Positions 36,791 to 46,673 are shown, numbered from the stretch's first letter. The stretch: DNA of 64,000 bases from an uncultured Opitutaceae bacterium (GCA_951813085.1 OX638348.1:4612501-4676500); one strand, 5' to 3'. Notes: generated by a model not told the origin, from the letters alone. Made by a program: numbers and translations.

Positions 36791-38302
36791 ATGAAATTAG
36801 TTGGAGCCGTACTCATTGTCGCCATTGCCACGCTGCAATCCCTCGCTGCCGAAAAGCCCAATATCGTATACATATTGGCGGACGATCTTGGATACGGCGA
36901 ACTAGGTTGCTATGGCCAAACCAAGATTGAGACGCCTAATATCGATGCCCTGGCCACGAGCGGAATCCGGTTTACGCAACATTACTCAGGTTCGCCAGTC
37001 TGCGCTCCCTCGCGGTGCGTTCTCATGACGGGCAAGCACACGGGCCACGCTCATATCCGAGGGAACGACGAATGGAAAGAGCGCGGGGACACTTGGAATT
37101 TCGCCCTAGCGGTGGAGGATCCCAATCTGGAAGGGCAGCGTCCTTTGCCAGCCGGTACGAATACGATTGGGACCTTGCTACAGTCGGGCGGCTACAAGAC
37201 TGCGATCGTAGGCAAGTGGGGATTGGGAGCGCCGCTCACGGAGGGAATTCCTAACAAGCAAGGATTCGACTTTTTCTATGGATACAATTGCCAGCGTCAG
37301 GCTCATACCTTCTACCCGCGGCACCTTTGGAAGAACGAGGAGAAAGACTGGCTCGACAACGAGCTCGTAGTGCCAGGGACAAAATTGGCTGAGGGAGCGG
37401 ATCCAAATGACCCGGATAGCTATGCGAAGTATCAATTGACCGGCTACACGCCTGAGCTAATGCTCGACGAAGCGCTCGGATTTATTCGCGAGAACAAATC
37501 GGATCCCTTCTTCCTCTATTTCGCCTCACCGATTCCTCATGTTCCCTTGCAGGCCCCGGAGCGATGGGTGCTTCACTATCAAGAGAAATTCGGTCCGGAG
37601 TCCCCGTATATTGGAGACAAGGGCTATTTCCCCAATCGGACGCCCCGCGCTACCTACGCGGCGATGGTTTCTTACTTGGACGAGCAAGTAGGGGCGATCG
37701 TCAAGGAGCTGAAGACGCTGGGCGAGTATGAGAATACGCTCATTCTCTTCTCGAGCGACAATGGCCCCACTTACAACGGAGGCAGCGATTCGGCGTTCTT
37801 CGATAGCGCCAGCCCCTTTGAAAGCGAATATGGAAAGGCTAAAGGGTTTTCTCACGAGGGCGGTATTCGCGTTCCTATGATTGCGAGTTGGGCAGGCGTG
37901 ATTCGAGGAGGGCATACCTCGCAGCACATATCTGCGTTTTGGGATGTGCTACCGACGGTATGCGAAGCGGCGGATGTCGAGATTCCTGCGGATGTCGATG
38001 GACTGAGCTTCCTGCCAACCCTTCGCGGCGAACCGCAGCGGACGCACGAATTCCTGTATTGGGAATTCCCTGCCTATGAAGGTCAGCAGGCTGTAAGAAT
38101 GGGCGATTGGAAAGCTCTCCGAAGAAATATTTTCAAGGGAAACCTGGAGATCGAGCTTTATAACTTGAGAAGCGATCCCAGGGAGAAAGTGAACGTGGCG
38201 AGCGCCTATCCCGATGTGGTGGCGAAGATCGAATCAATCATGGAGCGGGCGCATGAGCCCGCCCAGCTCGAGCGATTCAAGATTAAACAGCTAGGCGATT
38301 AG
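36791..38302 (+). CDS. Secreted arylsulfatase-family sulfatase
   Basis: About 503 residues from ATG 36791, with signal peptide MKLVGAVLIVAIATLQSLAA. The metal site ILADDLGYGELGCYG and the formylglycine motif CAPSR (cysteine 71) are intact, as are GKWGLG and FSSDNGPTYNGG further on and the C-terminal YNLRSDPREKVNVA. It belongs to the S1 family and would remove sulfate esters from a glycan in the periplasm. It lies 20 bases after the GH109 gene and is the last gene of the operon. Together they suggest that the target carries sulfated N-acetyl-hexosamine. The start offered by the longer frame at 36734 overlaps the GH109 gene and lacks a signal peptide. Confidence 0.9.
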   Translation: MKLVGAVLIVAIATLQSLAAEKPNIVYILADDLGYGELGCYGQTKIETPNIDALATSGIRFTQHYSGSPVCAPSRCVLMTGKHTGHAHIRGNDEWKERGDTWNFALAVEDPNLEGQRPLPAGTNTIGTLLQSGGYKTAIVGKWGLGAPLTEGIPNKQGFDFFYGYNCQRQAHTFYPRHLWKNEEKDWLDNELVVPGTKLAEGADPNDPDSYAKYQLTGYTPELMLDEALGFIRENKSDPFFLYFASPIPHVPLQAPERWVLHYQEKFGPESPYIGDKGYFPNRTPRATYAAMVSYLDEQVGAIVKELKTLGEYENTLILFSSDNGPTYNGGSDSAFFDSASPFESEYGKAKGFSHEGGIRVPMIASWAGVIRGGHTSQHISAFWDVLPTVCEAADVEIPADVDGLSFLPTLRGEPQRTHEFLYWEFPAYEGQQAVRMGDWKALRRNIFKGNLEIELYNLRSDPREKVNVASAYPDVVAKIESIMERAHEPAQLERFKIKQLGD

Positions 38303-38501
38303 GGCAGAAGCCCAAGCGATTGAACGTTCATTGAAGCGACCCGCCTCGTGTCGCTAGTTAGACGGATTTGTTACGAATCCGTGCCGCTTGCGTTCCGTTT
38401 TAGAAACGGGACTCCAAGTCTGTTGACAGGTGCGTAAAAGCCTCGTGAAGACAAGAGAGCGTAGATCCTACTGCGCTCGGATACGAACCAAACTATACTA
38501 C
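38303..38501. other. Intergenic region with a ladder of inverted repeats
   Basis: Between the sulfatase stop and the receptor pseudogene: GGGC-AGAA-GCCC at 38302-38313, the palindrome TGAACGTTCA at 38321-38330, ACGGATT/AATCCGT at 38362-38382 and CCGTTT-TAG-AAACGG at 38395-38409. None has a T-run. They may be operators for the receptor gene or mRNA 3' structures of the amino-sugar operon. Confidence 0.4.
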
Positions 38502-41235
38502 ATGAAGTCTATATATAAACTAGCCCTAGCCGCAATCACGGCCAGCGCTGCAATCACTGCATTGGCATCAGCCAAGTCAATTTCAGGGACCGTTAAGTCC
38601 TTTGATTCAGAGGCTCCTTTGAGTGGAGCGATTATACGGGTAGTCGGCGAATCAAACCAAACAATTACAGATGACTTGGGACGATTCCGCCTATCCAATG
38701 TGGACAGTGAAGACCAGATCGAAGCGTCCTACTTTGGCTATGGAAGCAGTCGTCTCAGCGCTCAGGCTAACGAGCTCGAGTTCTTTCTTGGAGAAAACGT
38801 AATTAACCTCGACCCATTGCTCGTAAGCGGCGGTAAGTCGGGTCAGGTAAAGGCGCTCAATATTCAACGCAGCGCAAATAACCTAGCGAACATCGTTTCA
38901 GCGGATGCCTTCGGGAATTTTCCTGATGAGAATGCAGCGGAAGCCTTGCAGCGCATCTCGGGCGTTTCCATAGAGCGAGACTAGGGAGAAGGGCGCTATG
39001 CCGTAATCCGCGGCATCGACCCAGAATTGAACCATATCTCGATAGACGGCGTTTCGCTTCCTGCTCCGGAGAGCAGTACGCGTTCCGTCGCATTGGATGT
39101 AATACCCATCGAGATTCTCGAGCGCTTGGAGGTTCACAAGACCATAACGCCTGATATGGATGGCGATGCCATAGGCGGTAGTGTAAACTTGAAGACGATC
39201 AGCCGATTCGACAAAGGAGGCAAGTTCGCTTCAATCAAGACCCAGTTTCTCTACAACGACTTGGTCGATGCCTATTCTCCCATGGTAAGCGTGGCGTATG
39301 GTGACGTTTTTGGCGAGCGCGGGAACATGGGCCTCATGGTTGCAGCTAGCTTCCAGGAGCGCGAGTTTGGCTCCGACAATATGGAGGTCGATGGGCCTTG
39401 GGAGGAGGAAACCGCTGAGGACGGGAGCTCGGGATTCTTCGCTCCTGAAATCGAATTTCGCGAGTATGAAGTGACCCGCGAGCGCAAGGCGATCAGCTTG
39501 AACTTCGAGAATCAAGTTAACGAAAATGCGACCTTCTTTCTACGCGGCGCTTACAACTATTTCAGCGACTAGGAGTTTCGCTCCCGCACCGAAGTGAAGC
39601 TCGAAGATGGAACGATTCAGTCGCTCACCGATACTACGGCGGTCATTACCGATATTGAAGAAACGGACCGCGATCTCAAGAATCGCTTCGAAGAACAAGA
39701 GATTTTTCTTTTTTCTGCGGGGGGTGAATCTTCTTATGAGAATTGGAAATTTGGGTACGGAATTTCGTTTGCTCATGCTGAGGAAAATGAACCAGACCGA
39801 CTTGACGTGGATTTTCGTAGCGAGGAGCTCTATGACGCGTCCTACAATTTTGCCAATTCTTACGATCCCATGCTCAGCGTAGCGGATTCGGCAAGCGTGT
39901 TCGACGCGTCGAACTTCCTGTTCGATGAAGCCGTGGTTGAAAACAATATCGCGGAAGAAGACGAAACGGCATTTTTCTTCGATGCGCGTCGCGACGTCCT
40001 GTTCGGAGACAATCCGGGCTTCGTAAAATTTGGCGCTAAACTTCGCCAGAAGGAAAAGACGGTAGATAGTCAAATAGACATCTACAGCAATGATAGCTCG
40101 AATGGCACGCTCGCTGATGTGCTTCAAACCGGATCGCGCTTTCCGTTTTTCCGGGGTCCATCGAATTACCTTAAGGCAGACCCAGCCCTGACGAGGCAAT
40201 TTTTCAATAGTTCGATGGGGGATTTCGAATTCGAAGACGAAGACTCTACGATCGATTCGAGTTCGGCAGATTTCACCTCTGACGAAGATATTCTCGCTCT
40301 CTACGGAATGGTTGAATCCAATATCGGTGACTGGACCGTTACGGGTGGCGCCCGTTACGAGCAAACTGACTTCACGACAACTGGAAACAACATCCTCTTC
40401 GACGAGGAAGAGGATTTCGCCGGTGTTGAACCGCTCTCTTTCAACAAGGACTACGACAATCTGCTCGCGATGCTCTCCGGCCGATACGCCGTATCGGATA
40501 CGGGGATACTGCGATTGTCTTGGACCAATACGATCGCACGTCCAAAGTTCAGTCAATCAGCGTTTAGCCGTGAGACGAATATTGCTGAAGAGGAAATCGT
40601 CAGTGGAAATCCTAACCTGGATCCCTATGAATCGATGAACTTCGATATCGCCTACGACCAGTATATGGAAGGGCTCGGCGTTGTGTCGGTTTCGGTATTC
40701 CACAAGGATATTGATTCCTACATATTTTCCTCAACCGAAGACGTGGTAATTGATGGAAACGACTTTGAACTCGTGAGCTTTATGAATGGCAACAGCGCGA
40801 CTATCTCGGGCGTTGAATTTGGCTGTCAGCAAGACCTTGCCGAGTTTGCTCCGGCATTCAATGGATTTGGCATCTAACGAACCTCACGCTGAGCGATAGC
40901 GATGCTGACGGCGATTTGCCCTTCTTGAAGCAGTCGGATACGATTGCCAACGTAGCGTTGACCTACGAAAACGAATCCTTCCTGTTCCGTCTCGCAGGTA
41001 CGCACCGTAGCGAGTACCTGGATTCGATTGAAGGTGATCCACTCGAGGACGAGTATGTTGACGACCACTTCTAGCTGGACGCGAAGGCGGTCTTCAAGAT
41101 CACTCCTCAATCTTTGTGGAAGCGATCAATTTGAACGACGAACCGTTCCGCGCTTACTTCGGAGCTCCGACACGCATGCGCCAATTCGAAGAATATGGCT
41201 TTTCTGCGAAGTTCGGTTTCAAGTGGATCCACTAA
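38502..41235 (+). pseudogene. TonB-dependent receptor with carboxypeptidase-like N-domain, decayed
   Basis: Joined frames give about 911 codons, a normal receptor length: signal peptide (MKSIYKLALAAITASAAITA), carboxypeptidase-regulatory-like domain (SISGTVKSFDSEAPLSGAII), plug with PDENAAEALQRISGVSIERD, RYAVIRGIDPELN and GDAIGGSVNLKT, then barrel, ending GFSAKFGFKWIH. The layout fits the TIGR01782 type, often linked to phytase or glycan uptake. Five lesions break it: TAG at 38982, TAG at 39570, a one-base loss near 40875 (frame 0 to 2), TAG at 41072, and another frame change near 41108. The three stops fall where relatives have Gln, so each is one C-to-T change from CAG. Products would stop before the barrel is complete. 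It is followed 10 bases later by the phytase gene. Confidence 0.9.
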
Positions 41236-41245
41236 TAATAGCCAC

Positions 41246-42332
41246 GTGAACGAAATAAACTTCTTAGTCCGCTGCCGCCGCATGGCGGTAGCGGCTTTTA
41301 TAGCCTTGTCACCCTTTGCGTCCATCGCTTTGGGTGATGCTCATTCGAGTGTAGCTCGAATCAACGAGGTATTCTTCACCTCCCGCAATCATGTGGAGAA
41401 CGTCGATTCGACCGCGGTTTGGCTGGGCCCGAATGGACAGCAATGGCTGCTTAGCTCAACGAAGGCGACTCACAGCATACTCATTGAGGATGCCTCCAAT
41501 GGCGCATTCATAAAACGCGTTGGCGGTCTCGGCTCCCAACTGGGTCAGTTCAATCGACCGAATGGGATTTGGGTAATAGACGATCTCCTCTTTGTCGTCG
41601 AACGCGATAATCGACGGGTTCAAGTGATGGCGCTACCTAGCTTTTCAGCGATCGGGACCTTCGCTGAAGAGGAGTTGGAAAATCCCTATGGGGCTCTATG
41701 TTCGCGGAATCGGAGACGGCCTTTACGAAGCGTACGTGACCGACAATTACGAAACTGCGGATGAGTCCATACCTGAAAATTCAAAGCTAGGGGAACGCGT
41801 TGCGGTCTACGAAGTTGAGGTAGAAGGGGTAAGCGATGGAACGATGGATTTCGATTTCGTACGCTTCATTGGCGAAACGTCTGGGGATGGAGCATTGAGG
41901 ATCGTCGAGTCGATATACGGGGATCCAGAGAACGGCAATCTCCTGATCGCGGAGGAGGACAACGAGCACGCGACGAGCGGATTCAAGGTGTACGACTTCG
42001 ACGGGAACTATCAGGATCGCATTCTTGCTAAGGGATCGATATTAGGACAATCCGAAGGAATAGCCTTGGTGCCTGGCAAAGGTGGCGGCGGGTTTTGGAT
42101 TTGTACCGATCAAGGCATGCGTCAAAACATTTATCGTGTATTCGATCGACAAAGCCTGGAATTTGTGGGCGCGTTTGAAGGTAGTTACACGTTAAATACA
42201 GATGGCGTCTGGTTTTGCCCAGAGCCTATTTTGCCTCGCTACACGGAAGGCGTTTTCTATGCGGTTCACAACGATGGCAATGTCGCAGCCTTCGACTGGA
42301 GGGAAGTGAAGCTCGCCTTAGGCTTGGACTAG
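41246..42332 (+). pseudogene. Phytase (beta-propeller type) with one frameshift
   Basis: Joined frames give about 361 residues. A GTG at 41246 yields a signal peptide with the basic start NEINFLVRCRR; ATG 41282 is the alternative. The propeller is visible through RINEVFFTSRNHVENVDSTA, FNRPNGIWVIDDLLFVVERD, AYVTDNYETAD, DPENGNLLIAEEDNE and GGFWICTDQGMRQNIYRVFD, all in the order seen in beta-propeller phytases, which release phosphate from phytate outside the cell. The frame breaks at the four Gs at 41690-41693: dropping one G restores NPYG-LYVRG. It follows a receptor of the type that often accompanies phytase, so the two form a likely uptake-hydrolysis pair. Whether the frameshift is real or a read error is open. 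Confidence 0.8.
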
Positions 42333-42854
42333 TTCCCTCGGGCCTGAGCGACTATCGCGTTCGCTTGCTTGAGGTGGACGGTTAGGTGCAGGTGGAACAT
42401 GCAGTGCCAGCCATGGGCAGTAAGCCTGCCGAATATGGGATGACGCTTGCGATCGGGACCCCAATTGACGGGCAGCGAGCGCACGCGATCGAGATGGTCG
42501 GCGACGGATTCTTGAAAGGAGCCTATTTGCTCAAGGCCAGGAGCAGCAGAAGGCATGGCGTCTTTTTTGGGATCGATCGTGCCGGGACCGGTTGGCTCCT
42601 TTCCTTGAGCTAAGCTGCAAGCGATTTCCGATGGCATTATGCTCGAGAAGCATGAAGAACGACCAGCGTCCCATGTCCTCGTCGACTCCCATCATCGGCG
42701 GGACCTCAATAACGTTCGCAGCCTCCGATTCGCTTAGGCTTTCTGCGATTTCCATATAGCTCCTCGTCGTATCTGCTATTTGCTGGCTCGCTTGTTCTCG
42801 GCGGGTTGCTTTGAATCGAAGGCGAATGGCCGCTTTGATCAACGGTTGTATCAT
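42329..42854 (-). pseudogene. DinB-like protein with one frameshift
   Basis: Two overlapping frames together give about 174 residues of a DinB-like four-helix protein: IKAAIRLRFKATRREQASQQ and GRWSFFMLLEHN in the first frame, LAQGKEPTGPGTIDPKKDAM and HPIFGRLTAHGWHCMFHLHL in the second, with the last His residues suited to metal binding. The frames join near 42628-42629: removing one base of CC there (GG on the coding strand) gives LLEHNAIEIACSLAQGKE. Function unknown; relatives are thiol-dependent transferases or stress proteins. It overlaps the end of the convergent phytase gene by four bases. Confidence 0.7.
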
Positions 42855-42870
42855 CTAGAGAAGCGCGCGA

Positions 42871-44253
42871 CTATGACCCGCTTGCAGTGAATGACATCGT
42901 GTGGTTCACATTCCCGGCGTCGCGAGCCTTGGTAGACGGGTCGACATTCATCCAATTCAAGATGAGCGTCGGGATACCGTTCATTCGCTCGACTTCCATG
43001 AGGAGGTAACCGCCTTTTTCTCCACCGAAGTACAGATGCTCGGGTTTCAGGCCCGAGTTACCACCGATGAGCGCATGTTCGTTGTTTATCGGACCGGATC
43101 CAAATTCGATGAGCCCTGTCTTGGGATCCTTTGATGCGTATTGCCAGTGCCGATCTCCACATACCGTATACACGTTTTCGATACTTGATAGGAACGCACG
43201 TATCTCATCTCCTTCATGCTGGTAGACGTAGTTTGCAAGACTGTCCTTCTTGCCCTCCTTGTCTGGACCTACGATGGGGGAAGGGCTGATAATGATCTTG
43301 AAGGTCGCGTCGGAAGCGAGCACGCCCTTCTTGAGCCACGCTTTCTGCTCCTGCCCTAATAGCGTCTTATCGGGATTATCGGGAGCGGGATTCGGATCCC
43401 GGTAGTCACGGCCTTCGAGCATCCAGACCTGCAGGTCCTTTCCCCAACGAAAGGTGCGATAAGGGAGAGGGCTGCTCGGAACCTGCTCCTTGAATAGGGC
43501 TAGGCCTTCGTCAAACGTAAGGTCTCCATAGGTTTGCCCTGGCCAGCAATCGTTCTTCAATGTGTCGTGGTCATCCTTTATGAAATAAGAAGTCGTTTGA
43601 TTGTGGAATTCCTGATTCCAATGGTAAGCGAACATTCGATTCCATCGCTGACGCGCTTGGGTCACATTCTTCGATAGCGGATGCATTCCTTCGTAGTCCT
43701 TGTCATAATACACGATGCCTCCGGTATGGACGAAGAAATCAAGCTCGCGGTCCAGCATTTCCCTGTAGGCGAGGTGACCTTTCATAGGATCGTCCTGAGT
43801 GCCGATTCCCTGGCAGCTGACTACGGCGACTCTAACGGGGGCGGGGACTATGGAAGCGTACGCCGTTTGGAATGAGCCGGAGATGGTATGGGTGACCTCC
43901 TTGTCGAGATTGTACGCTTTGGCTTTAAACTCGTAGCGATAGCCCGGGTTGAGTCCTTCGAGACGAATTTGAGCGGTGGCGTCGTTGTCAGGATTTACCG
44001 CGACGATATCCGTATGGCTCCAGTCGGGATCTCGTCCGGGCACTCGATAGGCGATCGATACATATCCCTTTGCCGCAGGAGCCGCCTGCTCAATCGATAA
44101 CGGGTTCCCTTTCTCCAATGCGCTCAAACGCATCCAGACGACTGCTGAATCTTGCGTGACCTCACCGATCTTGACGCCGTTGGCCAGGAATGGCTGCGAA
44201 GCGAGGGGAGCGCTTAGAAGGCTGATAAGAAATATTAGGGGTATCGACTTCAT
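42871..44253 (-). CDS. PhoD-like metallophosphatase with a lost metal ligand
   Basis: About 460 residues from ATG 44253, with a signal peptide (MKSIPLIFLISLLSAPLA). The N-terminal Fn3-like domain with NGVKIGEVTQDSAVVWMRLS is followed by the phosphatase domain: VAVVSCQGIG, DFFVHTGGIVYYDK, the paired acid and His motif KDDHDTLKNDCW, and the late CGDRHWQYAS. In PhoD-like enzymes the second motif is normally HTGDxxYYD, with Asp bridging the metals. Here the codon at residue 179 is GGC (Gly), one change from GAC (Asp). The other metal residues are kept. So the protein is full length but perhaps inactive or altered. It lies beside the phytase pseudogene, in keeping with a former phosphate module. 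Confidence 0.85.
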   Translation of the reverse strand: MKSIPLIFLISLLSAPLASQPFLANGVKIGEVTQDSAVVWMRLSALEKGNPLSIEQAAPAAKGYVSIAYRVPGRDPDWSHTDIVAVNPDNDATAQIRLEGLNPGYRYEFKAKAYNLDKEVTHTISGSFQTAYASIVPAPVRVAVVSCQGIGTQDDPMKGHLAYREMLDRELDFFVHTGGIVYYDKDYEGMHPLSKNVTQARQRWNRMFAYHWNQEFHNQTTSYFIKDDHDTLKNDCWPGQTYGDLTFDEGLALFKEQVPSSPLPYRTFRWGKDLQVWMLEGRDYRDPNPAPDNPDKTLLGQEQKAWLKKGVLASDATFKIIISPSPIVGPDKEGKKDSLANYVYQHEGDEIRAFLSSIENVYTVCGDRHWQYASKDPKTGLIEFGSGPINNEHALIGGNSGLKPEHLYFGGEKGGYLLMEVERMNGIPTLILNWMNVDPSTKARDAGNVNHTMSFTASGS

Positions 44254-44350
44254 TGGCACCAGTCTGACTTAAACTAGATGAAATTGAAGCGAAAAGAGTA
44301 GAGTAGAGTCGATCGGCAGTGGACTTGGCGACGCAAACCAATTCCAGAGA

Positions 44351-44860
44351 CTAGTCCTTGGGACTCAAGCCGAACGGGGAATCGGGTCCTAGCCAGATTG
44401 AAAAATAGGCCCGATGAAAGTCCGCTCCGGCAATGGTTTCAACAACCTTGCCATTTCGTAGGAGAGTCGTGCCAGACTTTGGATGGTACTGCAGTGTGTA
44501 GGTGTCGCCTCGTTCAACGTTGTCGTAAGCCGCATTCAGTTTGTTGATGCGCTCTCCAATTGAAGCGAGCGTAGACTCCGGGAGGGTTCTTTTGAGGATG
44601 TTTTCGGCGGCTCCGATAAGCTGATTGCTCTTGATCTTGCGCGCGTAGGTGAACTCTATCGACTTTGGAAAGTCGCCAAGCGGATTCGAGCGAGCCGATT
44701 CAGGATGAGCCTTGAACGTGGCGTCGAAAACATGAAATACGCCTCCTACATTGTATCGAGTCGTGGCGCCCACTTCGACATCTCCTGAGTCTTCCAGGCA
44801 GGTCGCAACCTCAGCTAGAAGAACGAAGGCCAATAGAGCGATGGATTTCACGGCGCTCAT
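44351..44860 (-). CDS. Chalcone-isomerase-like secreted protein
   Basis: 169 residues from the ATG at 44860, which gives a signal peptide (MSAVKSIALLAFVLLAEVAT). A longer open frame upstream runs antisense to nothing useful and inside the desaturase gene in another frame. The C-terminal half has GDTYTLQYHPKSGTTLLRNG and AYFSIWLGPDSPFGLS, typical of bacterial chalcone-isomerase-like proteins, which do not act on flavonoids and may bind fatty acids. It is the last gene of the lipid operon, coupled to the desaturase by an ATGA overlap. Such proteins recur in gene clusters with DUF1365 and CFA-like methyltransferases. A periplasmic lipid carrier role is inference. Confidence 0.78.
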   Translation of the reverse strand: MSAVKSIALLAFVLLAEVATCLEDSGDVEVGATTRYNVGGVFHVFDATFKAHPESARSNPLGDFPKSIEFTYARKIKSNQLIGAAENILKRTLPESTLASIGERINKLNAAYDNVERGDTYTLQYHPKSGTTLLRNGKVVETIAGADFHRAYFSIWLGPDSPFGLSPKD

Positions 44861-45582
44861 CGAGGAACCACTATTCGGAGTTTGCCTAGCAACCAAATAA
44901 CAGGGTAGCCGAGATCCAGTTCGTACCAACGAGTTGCGAAATTCAAGCGGTTTGGAAATCTGTGATGATTGTTTTGAAAGGTCTCTCCCACGAACAGGAT
45001 ATCCCAGGGAAACGTATTCTTGGATCGATCGCTCGTTTCGTAGTTGCGATATCCATACTTGTGGCCGCACCAATTGACGAATGCCCCATGGACGGGTCCC
45101 ATGAGAAAGTGGATAGGTAGAAGGGCATACATCCATATCGGTGGACTAGCCCACAGATACAGGGCTACATATAGCCCGCAGAATGCAAGTCGAACTAGGT
45201 GGCTGTTGCCGATTCGATCGATCGTATTCCAAGTTGGGAGGCTTTCGATATAGGGCGAGCTGGATTGGCGCCTCCCATTCTTGAAATCGAGGTAGATGCG
45301 GCCCGTATTGATCATCATGGAAACGACGTCTTTAAGGAAATGGGGGGAATGCGGGTCGTTTTCCGTGTCGCTGTGCTTGTGGTGCTCAAGGTGGAGCTGG
45401 GCATAGGACTTTGGGTGGAGGAACGAGGATCCTTGAGTCGCAAACGTGAAAAAGTAGAAGAATCTTTCCCAGAAGGCGCTCATGGAGAACATTCGATGAG
45501 CCATGTAGCGGTGCAAGAAGAAGCTCTGGGCGAATACGCTCGCGTACCAGTGGGCGATGAAGAAACTGATGACTATCAGCAT
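44857..45582 (-). CDS. Membrane fatty acid desaturase
   Basis: 241 residues, short for an acyl-CoA desaturase but with all three His boxes: HRYMAHR, HLEHHKHSD and ETFQNNHHRFPN. Two to three hydrophobic segments are visible near the start and centre. The di-iron enzyme would place a double bond in acyl chains at the membrane using oxygen. The start ATG is preceded by AAAGGA. It is coupled by ATGA overlap to the chalcone-isomerase-like gene and lies 40 bases after the broken methyltransferase gene. In this cluster it could prepare the unsaturated acyl chain that the methyltransferase acts on. Confidence 0.87.
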   Translation of the reverse strand: MLIVISFFIAHWYASVFAQSFFLHRYMAHRMFSMSAFWERFFYFFTFATQGSSFLHPKSYAQLHLEHHKHSDTENDPHSPHFLKDVVSMMINTGRIYLDFKNGRRQSSSPYIESLPTWNTIDRIGNSHLVRLAFCGLYVALYLWASPPIWMYALLPIHFLMGPVHGAFVNWCGHKYGYRNYETSDRSKNTFPWDILFVGETFQNNHHRFPNRLNFATRWYELDLGYPVIWLLGKLRIVVPR

Positions 45583-45621
45583 GCTGGTGGTGTTCCTTTT
45601 ATTGAATTGGCTCGACCGCGA

Positions 45622-46627
45622 TTAGATTCGTTTCGTGAGCAAATAGTGTGATACGCCCCATTCCGTCCCGTCTCTGTATCCAAATTGCTCTGAGCAGGCG
45701 AGGAAGAAGAGTCGCCAGCGCCATAGCCATTGCTTGCTGTCCTGCGGTCCGTATGTGGCGTCGATTAGCTTTCTTACCGCCGCTTCATTGTGATTCATGT
45801 TTTGAAGCCAGGCTTCGGCTGTTTTTTGGTAGTGAGTCCCGTCGAGTACCCAGGATGCTTCCTGCTTGAGGTGGTTGTCGAAGCTGGGAAGCAAGTCGTG
45901 CGAAGGCATGATTCCTCCGGTAAATCCATTCCTTGGGATTGCTGGAGTCGTAGTCGTAGGCGAATTGCCGATGCGAGAATACGTGCACGAACATTTTTGC
46001 GTCGTCGTGCATCCAAGAACTGATTCGCGCGAATAGGGCCTCGTAGTTTCGCGCGTGCTCCAGCATCTCGACGGATACGATCCGATCGAAAACGCGTTCC
46101 GGATTGAACGCGTTAACGTCTTCGGTAACCACAGTCAGATTTTCAATGCCTCGAGCAGTGATTTGCTCTCGAATGTACGCGGCTTGACTGTGGGAGTTGG
46201 ATACAGCCAAAAAATTTGAATTGGGATAGCGAGGCGCTGCCCAAAGAGAGAATGAGCCCCAACCGCAGCCGAGGTCCAATACGTTCTGGCGATCGTATAG
46301 CTGAGCGCGCTCTTCTATTTGGAGCAGAGCGGCTTCTTCAGCAGCTTCGAGAGTACTGCACCCGCGTGGCCAATAGGAACAGCTGTACTTGAGCCTAGGG
46401 CCTAGAGCGAGCTGGTAAAATCCGGTTGGGACTTCGTAGTGCTGCTCATTGGCTTTGTCCGTATCTTGGGCGATAGGGCTTGAGTTGAGCCGATGCAGGA
46501 ATGCGCTGCGTTCCTCTTGCGACTTGGAATTTTCAATAGAAAGTTTCTTCCCGACTCTTTAGCGGATCCCAAATCGTAGAAGCCAATAGGGGAGTCGACC
46601 GTTTTCTGCAAATGCGATAGCGTTCAT
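45622..46627 (-). pseudogene. Second CFA-like SAM methyltransferase, decayed
   Basis: Translated from ATG 46627 the product begins MNAIAFAENGRLPYWLLRFG, as in the SAM methyltransferases that accompany DUF1365 and amine-oxidase genes, but codon 23 is TAA (46561-46559). Past the stop the same frame is open through NEQHYEVPTGFYQL, motif I LDLGCGWGSFSLWAA and IVSVEMLEHARNYEALF. Near 45922 the frame breaks at EWIY; the rest (GGIMPSHDLLPSFDNHLKQE, VLDGTHYQKTAEAWLQNM) continues in another frame. From the family pattern (RHFFTGG) about 14 bases are missing, flanked by TTTACC repeats, which suggests a slippage deletion. The intact neighbour at 46674 is a different type of CFA-like enzyme, so loss of this one may change the product of the operon. 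Confidence 0.85.
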
Positions 46628-46673
46628 AAATAGATGGATAGATGGTTAGAATTAAATTGGTAGGCGGGTGAAA

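Noticed and set aside
38502..41235. TAG read as Gln (recoded or suppressed)
   Set aside because: TAG ends many intact genes here (ispF, pyrF, ptsI), and this gene has frameshifts as well.
44861..45136. Extension of the chalcone-isomerase-like protein
   Set aside because: It lies within the desaturase gene in another frame, and only the ATG at 44860 begins a signal peptide.
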